Shown here: positions 41,667 through 50,550 of the stretch, piece by piece
Layout of the letters: each line of letters starts with the position of its first letter
How positions within the stretch are numbered: the stretch's first letter is position 1
NCBI GenBank assembly: GCA_963763015.1
Contig: CAVXML010000008.1
Coordinates: 1-64,000 of the forward strand
Direction of reading: 5' to 3'
Source: Fodinibacter sp963763015
GTDB lineage: Bacteria > Actinomycetota > Actinomycetes > Actinomycetales > Dermatophilaceae
DNA length: 64,000 bases
Translations under genes and position numbers: made by a program
Notes under the pieces: model-generated
Told to the model about the DNA's origin: nothing
What the model saw: only the letters and a program-made list of their open reading frames with translations
The model's database searches: none

Positions 41667-42260
41667 TCAGATGAAGATCGCGGGCTCGGAGAAGAGCGCG
41701 TCGTAGGGATCCTGAGCCGGGCTCTCTGGGAACCGCACGGTCGCCGGGATGCCGGTGGCCACCGCCCCGGCGGGGATGGGCTTGACGACCACCGAGTTCG
41801 CGCCGATCTGCACGTCGTCGCCGATCTCGATGTTGCCGAGCACCCGCGCCCCCGCTCCGATGGTCACGCGGTCACCCACGGTGGGATGCCGCTTGGTCCC
41901 CCTCGCGAGCGACCGTCCGCCCAGGGTGACCCCGTGGTAGAGCATCACGTCGTCACCGACCACCGCCGTGGCGCCGATGACGACGCCCATGCCGTGGTCG
42001 ATGAAGAAGCGGCGGCCGATGGTGGCACCGGGGTGGATCTCGACCCCCGTGACCGCCCGGGTGAGGGTCGACAGCATCCGCGCCGCGGGACGCCCGCCCG
42101 GGCGCTGCCACAGACGGTGCAACCCCCGGTAGGCCCAGATCGCGTGCAGCCCGGGCGAGTTCACGGCGACGTCGAGGCGCGTCTCTGCCGCGGGATCTCG
42201 CAGCATGGCGGCATCGAGGTCCTCGCGGATCCTCGCCCGGGCCCCACGGAGGAACGACAT
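41667..42260 (-). CDS. cysE: Serine O-acetyltransferase
   Basis: A 197-aa left-handed beta-helix acyltransferase of the short (EpsC-type) CysE class. N-terminal helices (FLRGARARIREDLDAAMLRD) precede the hexapeptide repeats: VEIHPGATIGRRFFIDHG, GVVIGATAVVGDDVMLYHGV and LGGRSLARGTKRHPTVGDRV, including the HG dyad and GGR loop. It makes O-acetylserine from serine and acetyl-CoA. ATG 42260 lies 2 bases after the cysK stop, so the pair forms a cysteine-synthesis operon. Confidence 0.95.
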   Translation of the reverse strand: MSFLRGARARIREDLDAAMLRDPAAETRLDVAVNSPGLHAIWAYRGLHRLWQRPGGRPAARMLSTLTRAVTGVEIHPGATIGRRFFIDHGMGVVIGATAVVGDDVMLYHGVTLGGRSLARGTKRHPTVGDRVTIGAGARVLGNIEIGDDVQIGANSVVVKPIPAGAVATGIPATVRFPESPAQDPYDALFSEPAIFI

Positions 42261-42262
42261 GG

Positions 42263-43192
42263 TCAGTCGACGAGACCCTCGAACAGGATGGTTGACAGGT
42301 AGCGCTCGCCGAAGCTCGGGATGATCACCACGATCGTCTTGCCGGCGTTCTCGGGGCGCGCGGCGACCTGCGCGGCGGCGGCGAGCGCTGCGCCCGAGGA
42401 GATGCCGACGAGCAGTCCCTCCTCGGTGGCGGCTCGGCGTGCCCACTCGACCGAGGTGGCGGCGTTGACGTCGATCACCTCGTCGTAGACGTCGGTGTCG
42501 AGGATCTCCGGCACGAAGTTGGCGCCGATGCCCTGGATCTTGTGGGGGCCCGGCTGGCCACCGTTGAGGATCGCGGACTCCTCCGGCTCGACGGCGATCA
42601 TCTGGATGCCGGGCTTGCGCGACTTGAGCACCTGTCCCACCCCGGTGATCGTGCCGCCGGTGCCGATGCCGGCCACGACGATGTCCACGGCGCCGTCGGT
42701 GTCCTTCCAGATCTCCTCGGCCGTCGTGCGGCGGTGGATCTCCGGGTTGGCCTCGTTGGCGAACTGGCGGGCCAGCACAGCGCCCTCGCGCTCGGCGACG
42801 ATCTCGTCGGCCTTGGCGACGGCCCCCTTCATCCCCAGCGACGGGTCGGTGAGGATCAGCTCGGCGCCGTAGGCGCGCAGCAGCGCCCGGCGCTCCTTGC
42901 TCATCGACTCCGGCATGGCGAGCACGACCTTGTAGCCGCGCGCTGCACCGACCATGGCAAGGGCGATGCCCGTGTTGCCGGACGTCGCCTCGACGACCGT
43001 GCCCCCGGGAGCGAGCTCGCCCGACGCCTCCGCGGCGTCGATGATCGCGACCCCGATGCGGTCCTTGACCGAGCTCGCCGGGTTCTGGAACTCGAGCTTG
43101 GCGGCGACGGTCGCTTCCCCGTCGATGATCCGGTTCAGCCGGACGAGGGGGGTGTTGCCGACGGCCTGGGTGACGTCGTCGAGGATGGGCAT
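42263..43192 (-). CDS. cysK: Cysteine synthase A (O-acetylserine sulfhydrylase)
   Basis: A 309-aa PLP enzyme. PLP-binding lysine in NPASSVKDRIG, asparagine loop EATSGNTGIALAM, glycine-rich phosphate loop GIGTGGTITGVG, and GISSGAALAAA near the C-terminus. It makes cysteine from O-acetylserine and sulfide, working with CysE encoded 2 bases downstream. ATG 43192 is used; a promoter-like AT-rich stretch (TTGGAATACACATAAGCAG on the minus strand) is located about 100 bases upstream. Confidence 0.96.
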   Translation of the reverse strand: MPILDDVTQAVGNTPLVRLNRIIDGEATVAAKLEFQNPASSVKDRIGVAIIDAAEASGELAPGGTVVEATSGNTGIALAMVGAARGYKVVLAMPESMSKERRALLRAYGAELILTDPSLGMKGAVAKADEIVAEREGAVLARQFANEANPEIHRRTTAEEIWKDTDGAVDIVVAGIGTGGTITGVGQVLKSRKPGIQMIAVEPEESAILNGGQPGPHKIQGIGANFVPEILDTDVYDEVIDVNAATSVEWARRAATEEGLLVGISSGAALAAAAQVAARPENAGKTIVVIIPSFGERYLSTILFEGLVD

Positions 43193-43357
43193 CGGGTGGG
43201 CCTTTCGTGTGCGGGAGACGCCGCCACCACCACGCCCGGCGGGCGCGCGGCATACGGCTGGGTACGGCCGACGACGGTGGCAACCCTCGTCTGCTTATGT
43301 GTATTCCAACAGATGGTTATCTCCGGGCACAACGGCGTCCCACCGCAGGGGCGCAGG

Positions 43358-44611
43358 TCAGCGGTCGAGGCGCCCCCGCTGGACCGCGTTGAGCGGAAGG
43401 CGCAGGGCGCGCTCGTCCGCCGCTCGGGCGTCGGACTGCCGGCCCAGGCGACGCAGCAGCTCCGCACGGGTTGCGTGCCACAACGGGTAGCCCTGGAGCC
43501 CGTCGATCCCGTCGACGAGGGCCAGGCCCTCCGCGGGCCCTCGCGCCTCGGCGACGGCGACCGCGTGGTTCAGCCGCGCCACCGGTCCGTCGTCGACGCG
43601 CAGCAGGACCTCGTACCACGACTCGATCGCCGGCCAGTCGGTCTCCTCCCACGAGGGCGCGAGCGCGTGGCAGGCGGCGATCGCAGCCTGGACGACGTAG
43701 GGGTCGGGGTGCGCGGGGGACAGCCGCAGGCCCTCTCCGACCAGCGGGACCGCCTCGGTCACGGCGCCATGGTCCCAGAGCGCGCGGTCCTGGTCCGCGA
43801 GGAGGACGGCGGCGCCGGTGGCGTCGGTTCGCGCGGCGCGGCGCGAGTCCTGGAGCAGGATGAGGGCCAGGAGGCCGGTCGCGCCGGGGTCCCCGGGCCG
43901 CAGGCGGTGGAGGAGGCGGGCGAGGCGCAGCGCCTCGGCGACCAGCGCCGGCCTGGTGAGGTCGGGTCCGACGGTGGCGGCGTACCCCTCGTTGAACAGC
44001 AGGTAGGTGGTGGCGAGGACGGTGGCCCACCGGTCGGGGAGGTCCTGTGCGGACGGGACTCGGTAGGGGATGCCGGCCACCCGGATCTTCTCGCGGGCGC
44101 GGGTGAGCCGCTTGGCCATGGTCTGCTCGGAGACCACGAGGGCCCGCGCGACCTCTTCGGTGCTCAGCCCGCACAGGGTGCGCAGGGACAGGGCGACGCG
44201 GGTCTCCGGGGCGAGGCTCGGGTGGCAGCACGTGAAGACGAGCCGGAGGAGGTCGTCCTCGACGACCTCGGGCTCGGGGTCCTCCTCCGTCGCGACGACC
44301 TCGGCGGCCGGGCCCACGGCGAGGGCCTCCTTCGGGCCGCGGGCCGCCTCACGGCGGATGAGGTCGACCGCGCGCCGCCTGGCCGTGGTGCGCAACCAGG
44401 CGGCGGGGTTGTCGGGGATGCCGTCGCGGGGCCAGGTCTCCAGGGCCCTCAGGCTCGCGTCCTGCACGGCATCCTCGGCGAGGGCGAGGTTGCCCGTCCA
44501 CCGGGCAAGGGTCGCGAGGACGTCCCGACCCGCGACCCGGACGATGTCGGCCAGGACGCGGTGGGCGTCCTCGGGCGCGGGCCGTCCCGCGCCCGAGGGA
44601 CCGCCGCTCAC
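43358..44611 (-). CDS. ECF42-like RNA polymerase sigma factor with C-terminal (DUF6596) extension
   Basis: A 417-aa ECF sigma factor: sigma-2 (LARWTGNLALAEDAVQDASL, WPRDGIPDNPAAWLRTTARRR) and sigma-4 (LSLRTLCGLSTEEVARALVV, SEQTMAKRLTRAREKIR), then a ~220-residue helical TPR-like C-terminal extension (TYLLFNEGYAATVGP, WEETDWPAIESWYEVLLR) of the DUF6596 type. ECF42 members associate with a DGPF protein, encoded just upstream here. GTG 44611 overlaps the DGPF stop by 4 bases. The extension is thought to control sigma activity in place of an anti-sigma factor. Confidence 0.9.
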   Translation of the reverse strand: MSGGPSGAGRPAPEDAHRVLADIVRVAGRDVLATLARWTGNLALAEDAVQDASLRALETWPRDGIPDNPAAWLRTTARRRAVDLIRREAARGPKEALAVGPAAEVVATEEDPEPEVVEDDLLRLVFTCCHPSLAPETRVALSLRTLCGLSTEEVARALVVSEQTMAKRLTRAREKIRVAGIPYRVPSAQDLPDRWATVLATTYLLFNEGYAATVGPDLTRPALVAEALRLARLLHRLRPGDPGATGLLALILLQDSRRAARTDATGAAVLLADQDRALWDHGAVTEAVPLVGEGLRLSPAHPDPYVVQAAIAACHALAPSWEETDWPAIESWYEVLLRVDDGPVARLNHAVAVAEARGPAEGLALVDGIDGLQGYPLWHATRAELLRRLGRQSDARAADERALRLPLNAVQRGRLDR

Positions 44612-44955
44612 ATCGGGAACTCGATGACGGGGCGCACCTCGACGACGCCGTCCCACGCGGCCGGGATCGTGGCGGCGACCCGCACCGCCTCGTCGAGGTC
44701 GGCGCACTCGAGGAGGTAGAAGCCGGTGAGGGCCTCCTTGGTCTCGGCGTACGGCCCGTCGGTCGTCAGCGGCGTCCCGCCCTTGGCCTCGACCCGCACG
44801 GTCGTCGCCGTCGAGGTGGGGTAGAGGGCGGCGCCTCCCCGGATGACGGCCTTGGCGGCCTCGCCGAACGCGGAGTACTCCCTCATGGCCTCGGCGTGCT
44901 CGGGGGTGCTCCAGTCGACGTCGGCGGAGTAGATGATGGCGGCGTACTGGGTCAT
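44608..44955 (-). CDS. DGPF/YCII-related protein, ECF42 partner
   Basis: A 115-aa protein of the YCII/DGPF fold with LTTDGPYAETKEALTGFYLL (the DGPF motif) and AKGGTP just before; it starts MTQYAAIIYSADVDW. In ECF42 groups this protein is encoded next to the sigma factor; its role in signalling is not settled. ATG 44955 is used. It overlaps the sigma-factor gene by 4 bases and precedes it, with a promoter-like TGTCCT-17-CGTC upstream. Confidence 0.88.
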   Translation of the reverse strand: MTQYAAIIYSADVDWSTPEHAEAMREYSAFGEAAKAVIRGGAALYPTSTATTVRVEAKGGTPLTTDGPYAETKEALTGFYLLECADLDEAVRVAATIPAAWDGVVEVRPVIEFPM

Positions 44956-45009
44956 GGTGGCTCCTTCGTGGCGGTCTCGGGCCGCACGGGTGTCCGGCCT
45001 CACCCTAGA

Positions 45010-45036
45010 GACGAACGACGTCGCGCCCAAAGGACA
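45010..45036 (-). promoter_or_regulatory. Candidate ECF-type promoter of the DGPF-sigma operon
   Basis: On the minus strand TGTCCT (-35-like) and CGTC (-10-like) are 17 bases apart, about 55-80 bases before the DGPF start. ECF42 sigma factors recognise TGTCGA-like -35 and CG[A/T]C-like -10 elements; the match is partial, so autoregulation is inferred. Confidence 0.4.
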
Positions 45037-45084
45037 GGCCGCCGGGGTTGGACGGCCCGTGGGGGCCGCGTCACACCGAGGTAT

Positions 45085-45096
45085 GCGAGCGCTTAC
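45085..45096. promoter_or_regulatory. GCGAGCGCTTAC element upstream of the Fe-S oxidoreductase
   Basis: Matches the GC[A/G]AGCGCT elements at 27846 and 59801. It sits 77 bases upstream of the ATG at 45173. Confidence 0.4.
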
Positions 45097-45172
45097 CCGT
45101 CGATAGACTCCACGCTTGTTCGCTGTGGTCGCCCCGTCGGCGCCCGCAGCTCCCCGCCCCGATGGAGCACAG

Positions 45173-47878
45173 ATGACCCCCGTCCTCGTGATCGGACTCC
45201 TCATGACCGCGATCGCGCTGCCGCTGGCGGCGCGTCGGGTGTGGTGGATCTACCGGCTGATCACCAGCGGCCAGCCGGCGCCGGACCGGGTCGAGAACGT
45301 CACCCGGCGCACGGCTGCCGCGGTGAAGTCGCAGCTCGTCGAGGTCCTCGGCCAGCGCAAGCTGCTCAAGTGGACCGTCCCCGGTGCAGCCCACTTCTTC
45401 GTCTTCTGGGCCTTCCTGATCCTCGCGACGGTCTACCTCGAGGCCTACGGCTCACTCTTCGTCGAGGGCTTCGCCATCCCGGTGGTCGGCACATGGAGCG
45501 TGCTCGGGTTCCTCCAGGACTTCATCGCGGTGATGGCGCTGCTCGGCGTCCTGGTGTTCGCGGCCATCCGGCTCAAGGACTCGCCCCAGCGGTTGGGGCG
45601 GCGCTCCCGCTTCCAGGGTTCCCACCTCGGGGGTGCCTGGTTCACCCTGTTCATGATCTTCAACGTCATCTGGACGATGCTGCTGTTCCGCGGCGCCGGA
45701 GTCGCCACCGGCAACTTCCCCTACGGCGAGGCGGCGTTCGCGTCGCATGCGGTCGGCGCGCTGATCGAGCCGCTCGGCGAGACCGCTGCGACGGTGCTGG
45801 AGCACGTCGGGCTGCTCCTCCACATCGGCGTCATGCTCGTCTTCCTCATCTTCGTGCTCAACTCCAAGCACCTTCACATCTTCGTCGCGCCGCTCAACGT
45901 CATGTTCGGCCGCCGGCCGGTTGCTCTCGGCGCCGTCAAGGAGCTCACGATCGCCGGCAAGCCGTTCTCGGTCGACGACGTGGACGAGCTCGAGGAAGGG
46001 GTCTCCCTCGGCGTCGGCCGGGTCGAGGACTTCACGTGGAAGGGACTCCTCGACTTCACGACGTGCACGGAGTGCGGCCGCTGCCAGAGCCAGTGCCCGG
46101 CGTGGAACACCGAGAAGCCGTTGTCGCCCAAGCTGCTCATCATGGGGCTGCGCGACCACGCGAACGCCAAGGCCCCCTACCTGCAGGCCCTGGCCAAGGT
46201 GGACGGGGACCGGGAGAAGGTGCCGGCGGGCGTCTCGGCCGTGCCCGCCTACCACGGCCACCCAGCCCCGGACGGTCTGGCTTGGGACGACGTGCCGCTC
46301 GTGGGCGACACCGGGTACGAGGGTGACCACCTCGCGGCCTACACCGCGACGGGGCCGGGCGCCATCATCGACGACGACGTGCTGTGGTCGTGCACCACGT
46401 GCGGTGCCTGCGTGGAGCAGTGCCCGGTGGACATCGAGCACGTCGACCACATCGTCGACATGCGGCGTTACCAGACCCTCATCGAGTCGGCGTTCCCCGC
46501 CGAGCTGGGTGGGCTGTTCAAGAACCTCGAGGGCAAGGGCAACCCGTGGGGCATGGGTGTGCGCGCCCGTCTCGACTGGGCCAAGGACCTGCCCTTCCCG
46601 GTCAAGGTGCTCGGCCAGGACGTCGAGAAGGCGTCCGACGTCGACTGGCTGTTCTGGGTGGGCTGCGCCGGCGCCTACGAGGACCGCGCGAAGAAGACCA
46701 CGCGTGCGGTCGCCGAGCTGCTCGACGCGGCCGGCGTCTCGTTCGCCGTGCTCGGCAACGGCGAGACGTGCACCGGCGACTCGGCCCGCCGCGCGGGGAA
46801 CGAGCTGCTCTACCAGACGCTGGCGCAGCAGAACGTCGAGACCATGGGCGAGTTCGGGGTGACCAAGGTCGTCGTCACGTGCGCCCACTGCTTCAACACC
46901 ATCAAGAACGAGTACCCGCAGCTGGGCGGCTCGTACGAGGTCGTGCACCACACGCAGCTGCTCAACCGGCTGGTGCGCGACAAGAGGCTCGTTCCCGTGG
47001 CCCGACCGACCGACGTGCCGGGGATGTCGTCGGCGAGGAACGCCGCGTCGACCGCGCCCTCGGTGACCTACCACGACCCGTGCTACCTCGGCCGCCACAA
47101 CGACGTCTACGCCCCGCCGCGCGAGCTGCTCGGCGCGCTGCCCGGCGTGGAGCTGCGCGAGATGCCCCGCACCGCCGAGACGTCGTTCTGCTGCGGCGCC
47201 GGAGGGGCCCGCATGTGGATGGAGGAGAAGCTCGGCACGCGGATCAACACGAACCGCACCGAGGAGGCGATCGCCACGGGCGCCGAGCGGATCGCCATCG
47301 GCTGTCCGTTCTGCCGGGTGATGATCTCCGACGGCCTCACGGCGAAGCAGGCCGAGGGCCAGGCCGACAAGGTCGAGGTCGTCGACGTGGCCCAGATGCT
47401 GCTCGCCGCGGTGCGGCGCGGTGGGGAGTCGGAGTCCGGTGACGTGGCAGACGTCGGGTCCACGAGCAGTGGGATGCCGGCCGCTCGCGTCTCGCAGGAG
47501 CCGGGGCCCGCCGCTGCCGCCCCCGGCCGGGCCGCTGCCACCGCTGGCGCTGCCGCAGGCGCCGCTGCCGGAGGGGCAGCGGCGGCCGAGCCGGACCCCT
47601 GGGACGAGCCGGCCACCCCGACACCCCAGGCCACGGCGGCCCCAGCCGCACCGGCAACGGAAGCCGAACCGGACCCCTGGGACGAGCCAGCCACCCCGAC
47701 ACCCCAGACCACGGCAGCCCCAGCCGCACCGGCAACGGAAGCCGAGCCGGACCCCTGGGACCAGCCAGCCACTCCGACACCGGAGGCGGCGGCACCGGCA
47801 TCGCCAGCCGCGGCTGCCGAGCCCGACCCCTGGGACGAGCCAGCCACCCCGGTACCCCACAGCAGCACCGACGACTGA
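45173..47878 (+). CDS. Membrane-bound (Fe-S)-cluster oxidoreductase
   Basis: A 901-aa membrane protein. The first ~250 residues hold five to six hydrophobic helices (VLVIGLLMTAIALPLAARRV, FFVFWAFLILATVYLEAYG and onward) in the style of NarI-like b-type subunits. Two 4Fe-4S binding motifs follow (TCTECGRCQSQCPAWN and CTTCGACVEQCPVDIEH), then two CCG domains (VGCAGAYEDRAKKTTRAV; CGAGGARMWMEE, IGCPFCRVM). It resembles the actinobacterial GlpC/HdrD-like oxidoreductases near beta-oxidation genes, proposed to pass ETF electrons to menaquinone. The end is a DPWDEP repeat. A 1-bp shift lets a second frame continue past the stop. ATG 45173 is used. Confidence 0.88.
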   Translation: MTPVLVIGLLMTAIALPLAARRVWWIYRLITSGQPAPDRVENVTRRTAAAVKSQLVEVLGQRKLLKWTVPGAAHFFVFWAFLILATVYLEAYGSLFVEGFAIPVVGTWSVLGFLQDFIAVMALLGVLVFAAIRLKDSPQRLGRRSRFQGSHLGGAWFTLFMIFNVIWTMLLFRGAGVATGNFPYGEAAFASHAVGALIEPLGETAATVLEHVGLLLHIGVMLVFLIFVLNSKHLHIFVAPLNVMFGRRPVALGAVKELTIAGKPFSVDDVDELEEGVSLGVGRVEDFTWKGLLDFTTCTECGRCQSQCPAWNTEKPLSPKLLIMGLRDHANAKAPYLQALAKVDGDREKVPAGVSAVPAYHGHPAPDGLAWDDVPLVGDTGYEGDHLAAYTATGPGAIIDDDVLWSCTTCGACVEQCPVDIEHVDHIVDMRRYQTLIESAFPAELGGLFKNLEGKGNPWGMGVRARLDWAKDLPFPVKVLGQDVEKASDVDWLFWVGCAGAYEDRAKKTTRAVAELLDAAGVSFAVLGNGETCTGDSARRAGNELLYQTLAQQNVETMGEFGVTKVVVTCAHCFNTIKNEYPQLGGSYEVVHHTQLLNRLVRDKRLVPVARPTDVPGMSSARNAASTAPSVTYHDPCYLGRHNDVYAPPRELLGALPGVELREMPRTAETSFCCGAGGARMWMEEKLGTRINTNRTEEAIATGAERIAIGCPFCRVMISDGLTAKQAEGQADKVEVVDVAQMLLAAVRRGGESESGDVADVGSTSSGMPAARVSQEPGPAAAAPGRAAATAGAAAGAAAGGAAAAEPDPWDEPATPTPQATAAPAAPATEAEPDPWDEPATPTPQTTAAPAAPATEAEPDPWDQPATPTPEAAAPASPAAAAEPDPWDEPATPVPHSSTDD

Positions 47879-48032
47879 AACCGAGCCCGACCCCTGGGAC
47901 GACCCTCCGGCCTCGGAGGACGCCATTGCCGGCAGGTCAGAGGGTGCTCCCACCGAGGACAAGGCCAAGGCCGACGCCGCGGCATCCACCGACGACGTCG
48001 ACCCCTGGGACGAGCCGGATCCCTGGGACTGA
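47584..48032 (+). repeat. DPWDEP repeat tail, with a frame-shifted continuation
   Basis: The 3' end of the oxidoreductase gene contains four tandem units built around EPDPWDEPATPTPQ with an intervening Ala/Pro stretch. The annotated frame stops at 47876-47878, but the +1 frame goes on with TETEPDPWDDPPASED and ends DVDPWDEPDPWD before a TGA at 48030-48032, preserving the repeat. A one-base indel in the CCCC run near 47858 would restore a longer protein. Confidence 0.7.
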
Positions 48033-48117
48033 GTCGACGACCGGTTCACCCGGACACCAGGTGCCCGCCATTGCCACCAGGCGGGACGACGTCACACGCT
48101 GCCAGGTCCCCGACGCA

Positions 48118-48155
48118 GAGCGCCCGGCCCCCCGAAAGGTGCCGGGCGCTCCGAT
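48118..48155. terminator. Terminator between convergent oxidoreductase and SBP genes
   Basis: GAGCGCCCGGC pairs with GCCGGGCGCTC across a ~13-base loop (from 48119). It sits between the tail of the Fe-S oxidoreductase and the end of the ABC transporter operon. Confidence 0.6.
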
Positions 48156-48184
48156 GTCGTCAGGTGACCCCGCCGACGGGGCGC

Positions 48185-49102
48185 TCAGGCGAGGCCGTTG
48201 GCGGTGAGGAACTCCTCGGCCACCGCCTTGGGGTCCTTCTTGTCGATGTCCGTCTGCTTGAGCATCTGGGCGATCGACTCGGTCGTCAGCTTCGCGGACA
48301 CCGCGTTCAGGGCATCGCGAACCTCGTCCGCCCGGTCGGCCCGCACGAGGGGCACGATGTTCTGGGAGCCGAAGAGCTTCTTGGTGTCCTCGAGCTGGAC
48401 GAACTCGTTCGCGGCGATGGCCGGGTCGGTCGAGAAGATGTTGGCCGCATCGACCTGACCGTTCTTCAGCGCCTGGACGATGCCCTGACCGGTGAGCGGG
48501 CGGAACGAGCCGAACGTCACGCCGTACGTCTTCTCGAGACCCGGGATGCCCTGCGGACGCTCCTTGAACTCCGGCGGCGCCGCGAGGGCCAGGTCACCTG
48601 CCACCGGGGCGAGGTCCTCGATCGTGGTCAGCCCCTTCTCGGACGCCGTCTGCTTCGTGACGACGATCGAGTCGTTGTCCTCGGCGACCGACTTGTCGAG
48701 CACGACGAGGGTGTCGGGGATGACCTCCTTGACGTGGGCGTAGACCTCCTCGGGGTCGGTGCCCGTGTAGGCCTTGTCGTAGTACAGGGCGAGGGCGCCC
48801 GTGTACTCGGGGAAGACCTGGACCGAGTTGTCCTCGAGGGCACGCAGGTAGATCTCGCGCGAGCCGATGTTCGGCTTGGTCGTCGCGTCGAGGCCCTTGG
48901 CCCGCAGCGCACCGGCGTAGATCTCGGCCAGGAGCGTGGACTCGGAGAAGTTCGCCCCGCCGACCACGATGGGCTGCCCGGAGCCGCCGGAGGCCGACGC
49001 CGCCGGGCTCTCGGAGGCGAGCGGGTCGCTCCCGCTGCCACAGGCGGTGAGCCCGAGGATCGAGGCGGCCAACAGGGCGATGGCCGAGGTCGTGCGCTTC
49101 AT
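48185..49102 (-). CDS. Osmoprotectant (glycine betaine/choline-type) ABC substrate-binding lipoprotein
   Basis: A 305-aa lipoprotein: signal with lipobox ILGLTACGSG, then a Ser/Ala linker and a type-II binding fold of the OpuBC/OpuCC family (PIVVGGANFSESTLLAEIYA, TKPNIGSREIYLRALEDNSV, FPEYTGALALYY). Quaternary ammonium binding uses aromatic residues; aromatic ones are seen in these tracts, but the exact cage cannot be assigned. ATG 49102. Last gene of the operon; the permease stops at 49142, 39 bases upstream. Confidence 0.9.
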   Translation of the reverse strand: MKRTTSAIALLAASILGLTACGSGSDPLASESPAASASGGSGQPIVVGGANFSESTLLAEIYAGALRAKGLDATTKPNIGSREIYLRALEDNSVQVFPEYTGALALYYDKAYTGTDPEEVYAHVKEVIPDTLVVLDKSVAEDNDSIVVTKQTASEKGLTTIEDLAPVAGDLALAAPPEFKERPQGIPGLEKTYGVTFGSFRPLTGQGIVQALKNGQVDAANIFSTDPAIAANEFVQLEDTKKLFGSQNIVPLVRADRADEVRDALNAVSAKLTTESIAQMLKQTDIDKKDPKAVAEEFLTANGLA

Positions 49103-49141
49103 GGGGCGGGATCCCTTCGTCGATGGTGCGTCGTTCCGTCG

Positions 49142-49906
49142 TCATGCAGGCATGCCCACATCGGCCCGTGGCCTGTCGGCGTCAACCTCCACACTGCGCG
49201 AATCCTTCCTCCGGCCACCGACAGTGTGCCCCCGGGGCCTCAGCCCGGGAGACACCACCAGGCGCTGCACCACGGCGAGCACCCCGTCGAGGACGACGGC
49301 GAGCACACCCACCAGCAGTGCCCCGGCCGCGGCGCGCGGGTAGTCGCCCAGGGCGATCCCGTCGATCAGGTACCGCCCCAGGCCACCGAGGCTGATGACC
49401 GCCGCGAGCGTGGCGGTGGCCACGACCTGCAGCACCGCGGACCGGACACCGGACAGAAGCAGCGGCAGGCCGTTCGGCACCTCCACCTGGCGCAGCACCT
49501 GCAATGACGTCATGCCGACGCCCTTCGCGGCGTCCCGGACGGCCGGGTCCACGGACTCGATGCCTGCGTACGTCCCGGCGACGAGCGGCGGGATCGCGAG
49601 CAGGACGAGCACGGCGATGCTCGGCAGCGTGAACGCCAGGTCGCCCTGGATCCGGGGGCCCAGCCAGAGCGAGACGGCGAACAGGAGCCCCAGGGTGGGG
49701 ACGGCCCGCACCGAGTTCGCCACCGAGACCAGCCACCGTGCCCTGCCCGTGTGGCCCACCCAGAGCCCGAGCGGGATCGCGATCAGCGCGGCCACGAGGA
49801 CCGTGACCCCTGTGTACGCGAGGTGCTCGATGAGCCGGTTGGGGATGCCGTCCTCACCGGTCCAGTTGGCGGGGTCGGTGAACCACGAGAGGACCGACGG
49901 GATCAT
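49142..49906 (-). CDS. Osmoprotectant ABC transporter permease 1
   Basis: A 254-aa permease with about five to six helices and the ProW/OpuBB family EAA segment (AAKGVGMTSLQVLRQVEVPN) plus GLPLLLSGVRSAVLQVVATA. The tail (SRSVEVDADRPRADVGMPA) is cytoplasmic and low-complexity. ATG 49906 overlaps the next permease stop by 4 bases (ATGA). It pairs with permease 2 (49903) as the membrane part of the transporter. Confidence 0.9.
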   Translation of the reverse strand: MIPSVLSWFTDPANWTGEDGIPNRLIEHLAYTGVTVLVAALIAIPLGLWVGHTGRARWLVSVANSVRAVPTLGLLFAVSLWLGPRIQGDLAFTLPSIAVLVLLAIPPLVAGTYAGIESVDPAVRDAAKGVGMTSLQVLRQVEVPNGLPLLLSGVRSAVLQVVATATLAAVISLGGLGRYLIDGIALGDYPRAAAGALLVGVLAVVLDGVLAVVQRLVVSPGLRPRGHTVGGRRKDSRSVEVDADRPRADVGMPA

Positions 49907-50550
49907 GCGCGCCCCCCTTGTGCGCGCACCCATGGCGTCAGGGCGCGCGACCCGGCCACGATGACGACGTCGAGGAGCAGCGCCAGGGCGATGCAGGCCA
50001 GGATGCCGGTCACGAGCTCTCCCCAGATCACCCGGTTGTAGCCGTCGACGAGGAGGTCGCCGAGCTGGCTGACGCCGAGCAGCGAGGCGACCGACACGAT
50101 GCTGACGTTGCTCACGGCAGCCACCCGCAGCCCGGACGCGATGACGGGCACGGCCAGCGGCAGCTCCACGCCGAGCAGCCGCCGCAGGCCCCGGTAGCCC
50201 ATCGCCGTCGCGGCCTGCTCGATGTGGTCGGGGACCGCGCGCAGCCCGTCGGCGACGGTTCGCACCAGGAGGGCCACCGTGTAGACGGTCATCGCCACGA
50301 CGACGTTCACCGGGTCGAGGATCTTGGTGCCGAGGACGATGGGCATGATGACGAACAGGGCCAGCGAGGGGATCGTGTACAGCAGCCCGGTCGTCGTGAC
50401 GAGCGCCGGGTACGACCCGGGCCACCGCTTGGCCGCCCATCCCAGGGGCAGCGAGACGAGGAGTCCCACGACGAGCGGGATGCCGGCGAGGTAGAGGTGG
50501 GAGACCGCCAGGTCGAGGACGGTGCGCCAGTTGTCGGCGAGCCAGGTCAC
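49903..50550 (-). CDS. Osmoprotectant ABC transporter permease 2
   Basis: A 215-aa permease of the OpuBB/OpuBD type with five to six helices (AGIPLVVGLLVSLPLGWAAK, VTTTGLLYTIPSLALFVIM, VVVAMTVYTVALLVRTVADG) and the coupling EAA segment (EQAATAMGYRGLRRLLGVEL). GTG 50550 is the start; stop overlaps the start of permease 1. The upstream ATPase gene also ends with a 4-base overlap (50547-50550). Confidence 0.9.
   Translation of the reverse strand: MTWLADNWRTVLDLAVSHLYLAGIPLVVGLLVSLPLGWAAKRWPGSYPALVTTTGLLYTIPSLALFVIMPIVLGTKILDPVNVVVAMTVYTVALLVRTVADGLRAVPDHIEQAATAMGYRGLRRLLGVELPLAVPVIASGLRVAAVSNVSIVSVASLLGVSQLGDLLVDGYNRVIWGELVTGILACIALALLLDVVIVAGSRALTPWVRAQGGRA

Noticed and set aside
47584..47870. 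Tandem repeats as a CRISPR-like array
   Set aside because: The repeats are codon-phased protein repeats with no spacer-like unique units of constant length.
45452..48049. An 865-codon frame antisense to the Fe-S oxidoreductase
   Set aside because: Shadow frame; the repeat structure and Fe-S motifs are in the plus-strand frame.
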